A stretch of 61,622 bases of DNA, from contig NZ_BAAAFZ010000009.1 of NCBI RefSeq assembly GCF_039523795.1, positions 1 through 61,622 on the forward strand. Direction: 5' to 3'. Every line of letters starts with the position of its first letter. The first letter of the stretch is position 1. Positions 8,122-16,584 of the stretch are shown piece by piece. The stretch is from Craurococcus roseus (GTDB lineage: Bacteria; Pseudomonadota; Alphaproteobacteria; Acetobacterales; Acetobacteraceae). The translations under genes were made by a program, and so were the position numbers. The notes beneath the pieces are model-generated. The model saw only the letters and a list, made by a program, of their open reading frames with translations, did not search any database and was not told the DNA's origin.

Positions 8122-8363
8122 CAGCCGACCCACCGGCCGGCGCGGGCGCAGGCGCCGCCCTCCCAGACCGCGCACTGCTTCACCCCCACCACGCGCGGCT
8201 CCGGCGCCCCGCGGCGAGGCCGGAACAGCGCCCGCGCTTCCCGCGCCGTCCGGGCGGCCACCCTCGCGCGGAAGGAGAAGAACTGCCGCCGCTGCGAGCG
8301 CCAGTACACGAAGAACAGCCGCGGCCCCGACGACTCCGCAGCGGGCATCTGCCGGTCGTTCAT
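8121..8363 (-). CDS. Hypothetical small basic protein, ardC operon
   Basis: 80 residues; its stop overlaps the ArdC start (ATGA), and its start overlaps the stop of the gene before, which supports translation. The middle is Arg-rich (RLFFVYWRSQRRQFFSFRAR) and the C-terminus has CAVWEGGACARAGRW. No family is recognised. Genes of this kind next to ardC are often plasmid establishment accessories; nothing here shows the function. Confidence 0.55.
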   Translation of the reverse strand: MNDRQMPAAESSGPRLFFVYWRSQRRQFFSFRARVAARTAREARALFRPRRGAPEPRVVGVKQCAVWEGGACARAGRWVG

Positions 8364-8647
8364 CGGCCGCCCTCCCCGTCCGCGTCCTCATCCGCCGGGT
8401 CGCCGCGGCCGGCGGCGAGGAACAGGTCGTAGCCGTGCGCCTCCACCGCGCCGGCGGCCTCGGCGGCGCAGTCGCGGACGCGGGCGGCGAGGACGCCCGG
8501 CACGCCGCAGGCGTGGTCCTCCAGCGCGCGCAAGGCCCGCTGCGCTGTGTCCAGGGTGCGGGCGAGGTCGGCCAGGCTCCGCGCGGGCGCGGAGGCGAGC
8601 GGGGACGCGACCAGGATGGCCGGCGGTGGGAAGGGCAGGGGCGCCAT
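8360..8647 (-). CDS. Hypothetical small protein, ardC operon
   Basis: 95 residues from ATG 8647, which overlaps the stop of the upstream gene. Mostly helical in character, with SLADLARTLDTAQRALRALE and VRDCAAEAAGAVEAHGYDLFLAAG, and an acidic tail (DPADEDADGEGGR). No family is recognised. Confidence 0.55.
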   Translation of the reverse strand: MAPLPFPPPAILVASPLASAPARSLADLARTLDTAQRALRALEDHACGVPGVLAARVRDCAAEAAGAVEAHGYDLFLAAGRGDPADEDADGEGGR

Positions 8648-9063
8648 CACGCGCGCCCTCCCGCTTCGCCGTTGCTGAATGCTCGGTCTTCAGCGGCGAG
8701 GTCGTGCAAGTGGTCGGCGCGGTCGCCGGCGGGGTCTGGCAGGGGCGCGCGGAGCGCGGGCGCGTCCTCCAGAGCCGCCACCCGCTGCCAAAGGCTCTCG
8801 GCCAGGTGGTCGCACGCGGCTTGCCGGGCGAGGCAGGCCAGCGCGTCGGCGGCGAGGCCGGTGACGCCGGCGGCGAGCACGGCCAAGCGCTCCTCGGGGT
8901 GGCCCGCCTCGACGCCGGGCAGGGCGAACGGGGGCAGGGGCGGCTGCCCGGCCGCGAGGCCGAGCAGGGCCGCGACATCGGGCTTGTCGAGCGGGAAGGC
9001 GGGGCGGGGCGCGCGGTTGCCCGCGCGGCCTCCGTGCCCCATCACGGGGTCGGCCTGGGTCAT
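8647..9063 (-). CDS. Hypothetical protein, first gene of the ardC operon
   Basis: 138 residues from ATG 9063. Composition is Ala/Leu-rich and helical (GVTGLAADALACLARQAACDHLAESLWQRVAALED); no motif is recognised. It is the first gene behind the promoter at 9150-9178 and is coupled to the next gene by an overlap of the start and stop codons. Confidence 0.55.
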   Translation of the reverse strand: MTQADPVMGHGGRAGNRAPRPAFPLDKPDVAALLGLAAGQPPLPPFALPGVEAGHPEERLAVLAAGVTGLAADALACLARQAACDHLAESLWQRVAALEDAPALRAPLPDPAGDRADHLHDLAAEDRAFSNGEAGGRA

Positions 9064-9149
9064 GGGTGCAATCCATGCTCTGGGTCAGGCCGGGGAAGCG
9101 GGGTGCCAGCCCCGCTCCTCGGCCACCGGCCTTCTGGTCGGCAAGGAAA

Positions 9150-9178
9150 ATACTACCTTGTAAGCCGTTAACAATCAA
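9150..9178 (-). promoter_or_regulatory. Sigma70-like promoter of the ardC operon
   Basis: On the minus strand TTGATT (9178-9173) and TAGTAT (9155-9150) are separated by exactly 17 bp, each matching the consensus at 4 of 6 positions. The surrounding 9140-9280 stretch is strikingly AT-rich for this molecule. The first gene starts about 85 bp downstream. Confidence 0.6.
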
Positions 9179-9390
9179 GTAAAAACAGCATCTTAGGGCT
9201 TATTTACTTCGAAGAATTGGGCGCAACAGCGCTAGACAGGCCGTTTTATTAGTATCGATAAATTCATTCTTGAGGTCTTGATCGGTCCTTTATTTCCGCT
9301 CCGCCCGCTTCATCCTGTTCCCTGTTCGACCCGCGCCGGAGGCGGGGGTTGGACTACTTGCAGACGTTCCCCGTCCCGACGGGTTCGCCC

Positions 9391-9560
9391 AGGCCGGCGC
9401 GCGCAGCGGGGGTCAACGGGGCGCGCGCGAAACCTCGGCCGGGATCACGTGTGCGCGGCCTCTGGCCGCGCAGCCGCAGGCCGGCGCGCAGCGGCGCACG
9501 TGATCGCAGCGCCGCCCACCGCCGGCCCCGTTGACCCCCGCGAGCACGCTGGCAGCCTCG
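9391..9560. repeat. Nested inverted-repeat element, copy 1
   Basis: Perfect 17-bp arms GCGGGGGTCAACGGGGC (9406-9422) and its complement (9525-9541) enclose a second imperfect pair (GATCACGTG at 9443, CACGTGATC at 9497) and a 9-bp perfect hairpin TGCGCGGCC/GGCCGCGCA (9452-9472, 3-nt loop). A related arrangement lies at 29588-29700. The surrounding 9280-9855 has no supported gene. Confidence 0.6.
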
Positions 9561-9661
9561 CTCGCCCGGGACATCGCACGGGACCTCGGCCGCCACCGTC
9601 CCGCGTCAGGGACAGAAGCCCGGAGGGCCGAGACCCGGAGGGGCTCGGGGCGCGGCCCGAT

Positions 9662-9729
9662 GGCCCGGCCCCGCACCGCGGGTGAGACGCCCGAATCCTC
9701 CTTCGGCATCGCGGCGACCGAAGCGGACC
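9662..9729 (+). repeat. ~68-bp direct repeat, copy 1
   Basis: GGCCCGGCCCCGCACCG, then GAGACGCC, ATCCTC, TCGCGGCG and CCGAAGCGGACC recur in the same order at 11382-11450 with few differences. The two copies bracket the response-regulator/Crp gene pair. Confidence 0.7.
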
Positions 9730-9855
9730 AGGGGGTTGGGCAGGAGCCGAACCGGATGTTCGTTTCAGCGCGCCCGAGCGGTTTGCTGGGATTTCGGAGG
9801 GGCCGCACCCGACCCTACGCGAAGGTCCCAGCGACGCACGCGCCGGGGCCTCGCG

Positions 9856-10269
9856 CTACCCGGCCGCGCGGAACAGCTCGAAGCCCGCGGGCACCGCCCC
9901 GGGCCGGCCGCCGCCCATCACCTCGCGCGCCACCTCGACGCTCCGCTGCACCGTCTGGGCCGCGTAGGGCTTGCGGATGCAGCCGAGCGCGACGCCCTCC
10001 GCCCGGCGCGCGTCCATGGCCTGCGCGCTGGCGAAGATCGACGGCACGCCCCACCGCTCCAGGAGCGCGCGTGCCACGTCCACGCCGCTGCCGCCGTCCG
10101 CCAGGTTGACGTCGAGCACCGCCAGCTCCGGCGGCGGCGCCCCTTCGCAGAGGGCCAGCGCCTCGGCCATGGTCGCGGCGGGCCCCACCACCTCGTGCCC
10201 GGCGCCCTCCAGGCTGTCGGCCAGCATCCAGGCGATCAGCGCCTCGTCCTCGACGATCAGGACGCGCAT
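9856..10269 (-). CDS. Single-domain response regulator (receiver only)
   Basis: 137 residues from ATG 10269. Typical CheY-like fold: MRVLIVEDEALIAWML with the acidic pair, phospho-acceptor Asp in LAVLDVNLADGGSG (about residue 54), the conserved Ser in SIFASAQ and the Lys in CIRKPY. No output domain follows. Such stand-alone receivers in alphaproteobacteria often serve hybrid histidine kinases; no kinase is encoded here, so it probably answers to a chromosomal one. The Crp-family gene at 10644 diverges from it. Confidence 0.88.
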   Translation of the reverse strand: MRVLIVEDEALIAWMLADSLEGAGHEVVGPAATMAEALALCEGAPPPELAVLDVNLADGGSGVDVARALLERWGVPSIFASAQAMDARRAEGVALGCIRKPYAAQTVQRSVEVAREVMGGGRPGAVPAGFELFRAAG

Positions 10270-10643
10270 GCCGCGTGCTCCGGCCGCCCGGCGGGGCGGC
10301 GGCCGGAGGGGGCGGGGCACGCGCCTCCGCCTCGGCGGGCCGCGCCCGCCCGTCCGGTTCGTCTGGTCTGCATGGGGGGCGCTTCCGTGTCGTTCGCGTG
10401 GACAACGTGCGAGACCGGAGGCGGTGCGTTCGAAATCGAACGCGAAGGCTCCGGGGCCGCGGTGCGGCCCGTTCCGGCGGCCGAGGCCCGCCGCCGCGAG
10501 CGCCGCGGGGACGAGCGCTCCGGCCCGCCCCGGTTGAGAACGGCCCGGCCCAGGCCCATGTGCAGGATATCGCCCGCACGGACCCCGGCCGCGGGCGGCT
10601 GAGAGTTGCCAGCGCTCCCGCCTCGCCACGTGCAGGGAGCCCC

Positions 10644-11381
10644 ATGGCCCACTCCGACCACAACCCGTCCGCCGTCCGCAACGGCCTCCTCGCGGCCTTG
10701 CCGCCCGAGGACTTGGCCCGGCTGCGGCCCAGGTTGCAGCCCGTCGAACTCCCCTTCGACAAGACCCTCTTCCCGGCGGACGGCGCGGTGGAAGCCGTGC
10801 TCTTCCCGGAGAGCGGCATGGTGTCCCTGCTCGCCACGCTCGACGACGGCGAGCAGGTGGAGGTCGGTGTGGTCGGCCGGGAAGGGCTGGTCGGCCTCCC
10901 CCTCGTGCTCGGCGACGACCGCTCGCTGGTGGAGGCCAAGGTGCAGCAGGAGGGCACGGCGCTGCGGATCGGCGCGGCGGCGTTCCGCGACGAGATGGAG
11001 GCGAGCGCCGCGTTGCGGGGGCTGCTGAAGCGCTACGCCCTGGCCTTCCACGCCCAGGTCACGCTGACCGCGGCGTGCAACACGCGCCACCCCATCGAGC
11101 AGCGCCTCGCCCGCTGGCTGCTGATCGCGCACGACCGCGCCGGGGCGGACGAGTTCCCCATGACGCACGAGTTCCTGTCCGTGATGCTCGGGGTGCGCCG
11201 CCCCGGGGTGTCGCTGGCCGCGGGCGTCCTGCAAAAGGCCGGGCTGGTCCGCTACGCCCGGGGCCGGATGGAGGTCACCGACAGGCCCGGCCTCGAAGCC
11301 TCCAGCTGCGAGTGCTACCACGTCGCCCGGCGCGAGTTCGCGCGGCTGCTCGGGGCCGGCGCCGCGCAGAAGCCCGGCTAG
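10644..11381 (+). CDS. Crp/Fnr family transcriptional regulator
   Basis: 245 residues from ATG 10644, with GGGAG seven bases upstream. N-terminal cyclic-nucleotide-binding-like beta barrel (LLAALPPEDLARLRPRLQPV, FPESGMVSLLATL, VEVGVVGREGLVGLPLVLG) and a C-terminal winged helix (residues ~150-225: RHPIEQRLARWLLIAHDR, MTHEFLSVMLGVRRPGVSLA, LVRYARGRMEV). The cyclic-nucleotide phosphate cassette is not conserved and there is no Fnr cysteine cluster, so the signal is unknown. Diverges from the response-regulator gene. Confidence 0.88.
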   Translation: MAHSDHNPSAVRNGLLAALPPEDLARLRPRLQPVELPFDKTLFPADGAVEAVLFPESGMVSLLATLDDGEQVEVGVVGREGLVGLPLVLGDDRSLVEAKVQQEGTALRIGAAAFRDEMEASAALRGLLKRYALAFHAQVTLTAACNTRHPIEQRLARWLLIAHDRAGADEFPMTHEFLSVMLGVRRPGVSLAAGVLQKAGLVRYARGRMEVTDRPGLEASSCECYHVARREFARLLGAGAAQKPG

Positions 11382-11450
11382 GGCCCGGCCCCGCACCGTG
11401 GGGGGGAGACGCCTAGATCCTCGTCCGGCGTCGCGGCGGCCGAAGCGGAC
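11382..11450 (+). repeat. ~68-bp direct repeat, copy 2
   Basis: Second copy of the repeat at 9662-9729, beginning directly at the stop codon of the Crp gene. It differs by a G-run insertion (GTGGGGGGGAG) and single substitutions. Confidence 0.7.
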
Positions 11451-11456
11451 CGCCGC

Positions 11457-11765
11457 CTAGTGCGGCGGCGCCGACGGCGGCAGGCGCAGCGGCACGCGCC
11501 TCTTCGGCGGGTAGCCGGAGCCGGGCGCCCCGCCCGCCGGGTTGTCTATCCACTCGGCCGAGACCGGCGGCCCGCCGCACGTCCGGCAGCGGAAGCGGGC
11601 CAGCAGCCCCGGCACCCGCGCGCGCGGCCCGTGCGCCCTCGCCAGCAGCCTGTGCGGCACCTGCGTCATGCGCCCGCAGGCGCAGCGCAGCTCCAGCCAC
11701 CAGCCGGCGTCCACCAGGTCCAAGGTCACGTCCGGCACGAACGGCGGCGGGTCGGCATCCGGCAC
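11457..11765 (-). CDS. Small zinc-ribbon-like protein
   Basis: 102 residues from the GTG at 11765, chosen for GGGAG six bases upstream; the ATG at 11831 lacks one. Four cysteines in two pairs (LRCACG around residue 27 and RCRTCGG around residue 60) suggest a structural zinc site. The rest is Arg/Pro-rich. Likely a small nucleic-acid-associated protein; no function can be assigned. Confidence 0.65.
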   Translation of the reverse strand: MPDADPPPFVPDVTLDLVDAGWWLELRCACGRMTQVPHRLLARAHGPRARVPGLLARFRCRTCGGPPVSAEWIDNPAGGAPGSGYPPKRRVPLRLPPSAPPH

Positions 11766-11866
11766 GGCTTGCTCCCTCGGTCGGGGGAGGCGAGCCTGCA
11801 CGAGAACAAACGCGGAACTCAAACCAATCATTGGGTCCGCAGTGCGCCTGGACGCCTAGGCTGCGC

Positions 11867-12562
11867 TCACGCCGGGTTCGGCCCGCCGCCGCCGTCCGGT
11901 GCCGGTGCGTGTTCGGCCAGCAGCTCCGGGCCGTTGTTGCGCGGCGAGTTCACCGCCTTGGACACCGGCCAGAACCGCAAGAGGTCGTCCGGCGCCGGCC
12001 GCATGAGCGCGGCGGGATCGTCGCCCTCCAGCCATTCCGTCCAATCGCCCGGCGCCAGGATCACCGGCATCCGGTCATGCACGGCCCGCATCGGACCGTT
12101 GGCCTCCGCGGTGACGACGGCGAAGGTGCGGACCACCTCGTCGCCCTCGCCGCGCCAGTTCTCCCAGATGCCCGCGAAGGCCATGGCCTCGCCCGACGCC
12201 GGCGCGATCGCCATCGGATGCTTGCCGCCGTCCAGAACCTTCCATTCGTAGAAAGCCACCGCAGGCACGATGCAGCGGCGCTTGGCGTAGGCCTGGCGGA
12301 ACATGCCGTTGCTGGCCACCGTCTCGGCGCGGGCGTTGATCGGCTCGCGCGCGCCCTTCTCCACCTTGGCCCAGCGAGGCCGCAGCCCCCAGCGCAGCGG
12401 GTCCAGGTGGCGCTCCCCGGTCTCCGGGTGCCGCCGGACCACGGGCGCCGACTGCGTCGGGGCGACGTTCCACGACGGCGCCAGGTTGGGCGGGGCGCCG
12501 GCCGTGCGGAACAGCTCCCGCATGGCGTCGGCGGGCATGGTCTGGACGTAGCGGCCGCACAT
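11867..12562 (-). CDS. SOS response-associated peptidase family protein (SRAP/YedK)
   Basis: 231 residues from ATG 12562 (MCGRYVQT). SRAP proteins use Cys2, exposed after Met removal, to form a covalent link with abasic sites in single-stranded DNA. Cys2 is present, along with the family blocks WNVAPTQSAPVV, LDPLRWGLRPRWA, NARAETVASNGMFRQAYAKR, CIVPAVAFYEWK and HDRMPVIL, which include the catalytic Asn, Glu and His. Length is normal. On a plasmid it would help repair or shield ssDNA during transfer. Confidence 0.93.
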   Translation of the reverse strand: MCGRYVQTMPADAMRELFRTAGAPPNLAPSWNVAPTQSAPVVRRHPETGERHLDPLRWGLRPRWAKVEKGAREPINARAETVASNGMFRQAYAKRRCIVPAVAFYEWKVLDGGKHPMAIAPASGEAMAFAGIWENWRGEGDEVVRTFAVVTAEANGPMRAVHDRMPVILAPGDWTEWLEGDDPAALMRPAPDDLLRFWPVSKAVNSPRNNGPELLAEHAPAPDGGGGPNPA

Positions 12563-12667
12563 GCGGGGAGGATACCGCGGCGCCCGCGGCGCGGTCATCA
12601 CCGCGCGCGGCAGGGCGAGGCGGCGCGGAGGCGCGCGGACGCTCGCCGCGCCACGATCGCCGGGAAG

Positions 12668-13123
12668 CTACCACCACCGCGCCAGCGCGGCGCGCCACCG
12701 CGCGAGGCGGCCGCGCCAGCTCGGCCGGTGCGGGTGGCCGGGGCGGCGCCAGTCGTCGCTGCGCCAGCCGCCCTTGCCGCTGTTGCAGCTGTTCGGGCCG
12801 CACAGGACCTGGAGGTTGCGGACGGCGAGGGCGAGGTCGGGGCGCTTGTGGCGCGGTTCGATGTGGTCCACCTCGAGGCGGACCCCGTCGTGCTTGCCGC
12901 GCCCGCACAGCTCGCAGCGCCCGTCGTTGGCGCGGAGCGCCTCGTAGCGCGCCCGGGCCCACTCGCGGGTGTCCAGGAAGGCGTCGGAGGCGATGAAGCC
13001 GGTGGACCAGCCGCGCGGGTTGGGGCGGAACGCGCGGCGCCACACCTCGGCCAGGACGCCGGCGATCGCGGCGGGGAGGGCAGGGGGCCTCGCGCGGCGC
13101 CGGGGCGGGTGGAGGTCGCGCAT
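12668..13123 (-). CDS. HNH endonuclease family protein
   Basis: 151 residues from ATG 13123. The HNH core is clear: CELCGRGKHDGVRLEVDHIEPRHK, then NLQVLCGPNSCNSGKG (residues about 75-125), with zinc-binding CxxC pairs and the catalytic DH. The N-terminal half (WSTGFIASDAFLDTREWARAR) is typical of small stand-alone HNH proteins next to mobile or repair genes. A 6-bp inverted repeat (ATCGTT-5-AACGAT, 13145-13161) stands just upstream of the start and may be its operator. Confidence 0.85.
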   Translation of the reverse strand: MRDLHPPRRRARPPALPAAIAGVLAEVWRRAFRPNPRGWSTGFIASDAFLDTREWARARYEALRANDGRCELCGRGKHDGVRLEVDHIEPRHKRPDLALAVRNLQVLCGPNSCNSGKGGWRSDDWRRPGHPHRPSWRGRLARWRAALARWW

Positions 13124-13144
13124 CGGCCGCCACCGTAGCTCAGA

Positions 13145-13161
13145 ATCGTTACAAAAACGAT
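13145..13161. promoter_or_regulatory. Inverted repeat between HNH and monooxygenase genes
   Basis: ATCGTTACAAAAACGAT is a perfect 6-bp inverted repeat with a 5-nt spacer, 22 bp upstream of the HNH start in the divergent gap. Possible operator. Confidence 0.35.
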
Positions 13162-13276
13162 CAGGAACGCAGCCGTGCCGGCCCGCACCCTGCGGAGGGC
13201 GAGAGGAGGGCGTGGCCCCGAGTTCCATTGGCAGCGCCTACGGCGCTACACTCGAACAGCCAGGAGACCCGGCGCG

Positions 13277-14467
13277 ATGGCGGACAGGAATCCCGTACTC
13301 GTCGTGGGCGCCGGCCCCGTGGGAATGGTGGCCGCGGCGGCCCTGCTGCGCCGCGGCGTCCCCGTCACGGTGCTGGAGGCCGGGCCGGCGCTTCCCGACG
13401 AGATGCGCGGCTCCACCTTCCACGCGCCCACGCTCGACATGCTGCACGACCTCGGCGCCGCGTCCGCCATGGTGGAGCAAGGGATTGTCGCGCCGCGGAT
13501 GCAGTACCGCGGCCGGGACCAAGGCGTCATCGCCGAGTTCGACTTCAGTGTGCTGGCCGGCGAGACGCGCCACCCCTGCCGGTTGCAGTGCGAGCAGTTC
13601 AAGCTGACCCGCATCCTCCACGGCCTTCTGCGCGACCGACCCGGCTTCGCGTTGCGCTTCGGCGCGCGCGTCGAGGCCTGCGCCGACGAGGGCGATCGCG
13701 TCTCGGTCGGGCTGGCCGACGGCTCGCGGGTGGAGGGGGCATACGTGGTGGGGTGCGACGGGGCGCGCAGCGCGATCCGCAAAGCCGCCGGGATCGCCTT
13801 CGAGGGCTTCACCTGGCCCGAGCGCTTCCTGGTGCTGTCCACGCCCTTCGACTTCGCGGAGATCATCCCCGGCCTCGCCGACGTCGCCTACTACGCCGAC
13901 CCGGAGGAGTGGTTCTTCCTGTTGCGCGTGCCCGGGCTGTGGCGCGCCATGTTCCCGGTGCCGGCCGAGGTGCCGGACGAGGCGGTGATGACCGACGGCT
14001 ACGCGCGCGAACGCTTCGGCCGTGTGGTCCCGGGCCGCGCGGACTACCCGACCCGCCACCGGACGCTCTACCGCGTTCACCAGCGCGTGGCGGCCACCTA
14101 CCGCCGGGGCCGCGTCCTGCTGGCCGGCGACGCCGCCCACATCAACAACCCGCTGGGCGGAATGGGCCTGAACGGCGGACTGCACGACGCGATCAACCTC
14201 GCCGAGAAGCTCGCCGCCGTGTGGCACGGGGAAGCGCCGGAGGATCTGCTGGACCGCTACGACCGGCAGCGCCGGGGCGTGACGGTGGAGCACGTGCAAC
14301 GCCAGACCATCGCCAACAAGCAGAACCTGGAGGCGCGCGACCCGGAAGCCCAGCGCGCCTTCCGGGAGCGGATGGCGGAAACAGCGGCCGACCCGGCGAA
14401 GGCGCACGCCTTCCTGCTCGGCGTGTCCATGATCGGCAGCCTGCGCCGCGCGGCCGAGATCGCCTGA
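13277..14467 (+). CDS. FAD-dependent aromatic-ring-type monooxygenase
   Basis: 396 residues from ATG 13277. Group A flavoprotein hydroxylase: dinucleotide-binding VVGAGPVGMVAAAAL (residues 9-23), the DG motif VVGCDGARS, and the second FAD motif LLAGDAAHINNPLGGMGLN. Length and motif order match the phenol hydroxylase/PheA-type family, which uses NAD(P)H and O2 to hydroxylate aromatic substrates. The Bug-type receptor gene follows 24 bp downstream and a LysR gene converges on the pair, suggesting uptake and oxidation of an aromatic or organic acid; the substrate is unknown. Confidence 0.9.
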   Translation: MADRNPVLVVGAGPVGMVAAAALLRRGVPVTVLEAGPALPDEMRGSTFHAPTLDMLHDLGAASAMVEQGIVAPRMQYRGRDQGVIAEFDFSVLAGETRHPCRLQCEQFKLTRILHGLLRDRPGFALRFGARVEACADEGDRVSVGLADGSRVEGAYVVGCDGARSAIRKAAGIAFEGFTWPERFLVLSTPFDFAEIIPGLADVAYYADPEEWFFLLRVPGLWRAMFPVPAEVPDEAVMTDGYARERFGRVVPGRADYPTRHRTLYRVHQRVAATYRRGRVLLAGDAAHINNPLGGMGLNGGLHDAINLAEKLAAVWHGEAPEDLLDRYDRQRRGVTVEHVQRQTIANKQNLEARDPEAQRAFRERMAETAADPAKAHAFLLGVSMIGSLRRAAEIA

Positions 14468-14491
14468 AATCCCGGACGGTGGAGGACACCG

Positions 14492-15505
14492 ATGGCAAGA
14501 CGCGCAGCCGCGAACGTCCGCTTTCCTCGAAGCACCCGGCGCGCTTCGGCGAGCCTGCTCGCGCTCGCTGCGGCCGTGGCGGCAGCCGCGCCGAAGGGTG
14601 CCCGGGCCGAGTGGCCCGAGCGGCCGATCCGGCTGCTGGTGCCATTCGCGCCGGGCGGGATCACCGACAGCATCGCCCGCCTCAGCGCCGAGTGGCTGTC
14701 GCCGCGCCTCGGCCAGCCGGTCGCGGTGGAGAACCGCAGCGGCGCCAACGGCGCCATCGCGGCCGAGGCCGTCGCCCGCGCCGCGCCGGACGGCCACACG
14801 CTGCTCACCGCCAGCGCCTCGCAGATGGTCATGCTCCCCGCGCTCACGCGCTTGCCCTTCGACCCGGCCGCGGACCTCGCGCCGGTGGCGATCGTGGCCA
14901 GCAACCCGATGGTGCTGGGCGCGGGCGCCGGGCTCGGCACCGCCTCGCTCGCGGAGTTCGTGGCGCTCGCGCGGCGGCGGCCCGACCAGTTCAGCTACTC
15001 CAGCGGCGGCAGCGGCTCCTCCAACCACCTTGCGATGGCGCTGCTGCTGCAACAGGCCGGCGCCCGCATGCAGCACGTGCCCTACCGCGGCGGCGCTCCC
15101 GCCATGCAGGCGCTCCTGGCCGGCCAGGTCGCCGCTTATTTCGGCAACCCATCCGACATGATCCCGCACGCGGACGGCGGCCGGGTGCGCGTCCTGGCCG
15201 TGGCCGGCCCCGAGCGGCTGGCGGCGCTGCCCGGCGTGCCGACGGTGGCCGAGAGCGGCTACCCTGGTTTCCGGGCGGAGACCTGGAACGGCGTCGCCGC
15301 CCCGGCGGGCACGCCGCCCGCGGTCGTGGCCCGCCTCGCGCGGGAGCTGCGGCCCGCCTGCGCCGATCCCGCCTTCCGCGCCGCGGTCGAGCGTCTCGGC
15401 AGCACCCCCGTTTGCAACACACCCGACGAATTCAGGACGGTGATGCGGACCGACGCGCCGCTGTGGCGCGAAGCGGTCCGTGTCTCGGGCGCGACGCTCG
15501 AATAG
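14492..15505 (+). CDS. Bug-family (tripartite tricarboxylate transporter) substrate-binding protein
   Basis: 337 residues with a long twin-Arg-like signal region (residues 1-40, cleavage near ARA-EWPE). Family blocks: WPERPIRLLVPFAPGG, LGQPVAVENRSGANG, YSSGGSGSSNH, VPYRGGAPAMQALLAGQV and VPTVAESGYPGF. It is a periplasmic receptor for carboxylates. The TctA/TctB membrane subunits are absent here, as is usual for the many orphan Bug proteins in these bacteria. Likely co-transcribed with the monooxygenase. Confidence 0.93.
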   Translation: MARRAAANVRFPRSTRRASASLLALAAAVAAAAPKGARAEWPERPIRLLVPFAPGGITDSIARLSAEWLSPRLGQPVAVENRSGANGAIAAEAVARAAPDGHTLLTASASQMVMLPALTRLPFDPAADLAPVAIVASNPMVLGAGAGLGTASLAEFVALARRRPDQFSYSSGGSGSSNHLAMALLLQQAGARMQHVPYRGGAPAMQALLAGQVAAYFGNPSDMIPHADGGRVRVLAVAGPERLAALPGVPTVAESGYPGFRAETWNGVAAPAGTPPAVVARLARELRPACADPAFRAAVERLGSTPVCNTPDEFRTVMRTDAPLWREAVRVSGATLE

Positions 15506-15559
15506 GGGGGAGCACCCCAGGAAGATGCCGTCATCCGGCTGGGTTCGGTCGCTGGGCCT

Positions 15560-16531
15560 TCAGGTCCGGTGGCCGCCCCCGGAGGCGTTCAGCTCGGCGG
15601 TCGCCGTCCGCAAGTGGTCGAGGAAGAGGCGCACCGCCGGGCTGAGACCCCGGCGGCGCAGCGTGGCCGCCACCACCGGGACCGGGCGCCCGAGCGCCAT
15701 CGGCAGCGCCCGGAGGTCCCAACGGCGGCCGTTCACCCGCAGCAGCGAAGCGGGCAGCGAGGAGACGTAGTCGTCCTCGGACAGGAGCTGCATCCGCAGT
15801 TGCATCGAGTGGGTGCTCACGGCCGCCGCGGGCGGCTCCAGCCCCTCGGCCCGGAACGCGTCGGCCACCAGCCGGCGGACGGCCGTGCCGGGCGGCCCCA
15901 GTATCCAGGGCGCCGCCGCCAAATCGCGCAGGGCCGTGGCGCGCGCGCGCGCCCAGGCGCTCCGCGCGCCCGCCACGACCAGGATCGGTTCCTCGAACAG
16001 CACCTCCGCCTCGATGTCCTCGCAGGCGTCCACCGCCGGCATCCGCCCGAGCACGACGTCGAGGCTGCGGTCGCGCAGGCCGCCGAAGTCGAGCGCCCCG
16101 GTGTCCACGTCCGCGACGCGGACCGCCAGCCGCGGGTGGTGCCGCCGGACCTGGGCGATGGCGGCCGCCAGGAAGCCGCCGGCGATGTATGGCTCCGAGG
16201 CGCCGACCCGCACCTCGCCCGCGCCCGGGTCGGCGAGGAAATCCACCTCGCGCAGGCCCTGGTCCAGCGCGTCGAGCGCCTCCGCGGCGCGGCGCAGCAG
16301 CGCATCGCCGAAGGGCGTCGGCGCGACGCCGCCTTGGCCGCGCTCCAGCAGCGGCTGGCCGACCGCCTTCTCAAGGTCGGCGACGTGCTGCGAAACGGCC
16401 GGCTGGGTCATGCCGAGTTCGGTCGCCGCGCGGGTCATGCCGCCGGCCTGCGCGGCCGCGACGAAGACGTGCAGGTCGCGGAGCCGGACGGAGCGGCTGA
16501 CGCGGCCGTCACGGTCGAGGATCGACGGCAT
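15560..16531 (-). CDS. LysR family transcriptional regulator
   Basis: 323 residues from ATG 16531 with GGAGG upstream. N-terminal winged helix (LRDLHVFVAAAQAGGMTRAATELGMTQPAVSQHVADLE, residues ~17-52) followed by the substrate-binding effector domain. It converges with the Bug receptor gene, so it may control that pair or distant genes. A perfect 10-bp palindrome lies 54 bp upstream of its start. Confidence 0.93.
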   Translation of the reverse strand: MPSILDRDGRVSRSVRLRDLHVFVAAAQAGGMTRAATELGMTQPAVSQHVADLEKAVGQPLLERGQGGVAPTPFGDALLRRAAEALDALDQGLREVDFLADPGAGEVRVGASEPYIAGGFLAAAIAQVRRHHPRLAVRVADVDTGALDFGGLRDRSLDVVLGRMPAVDACEDIEAEVLFEEPILVVAGARSAWARARATALRDLAAAPWILGPPGTAVRRLVADAFRAEGLEPPAAAVSTHSMQLRMQLLSEDDYVSSLPASLLRVNGRRWDLRALPMALGRPVPVVAATLRRRGLSPAVRLFLDHLRTATAELNASGGGHRT

Positions 16532-16584
16532 GGATGTGCCCTCCGGTTGCGCCTTTACTATTCCTGCGCTTGTATTCCACTTTG

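Noticed and set aside
9278..9855. Overlapping ORFs on both strands in the repeat-rich gap
   Set aside because: Composition is that of the inverted repeats; no start signals or motifs.
13238..15169. 643-codon minus-strand ORF opposite the monooxygenase and Bug genes
   Set aside because: Both plus-strand genes have full family motifs; the minus frame has none.
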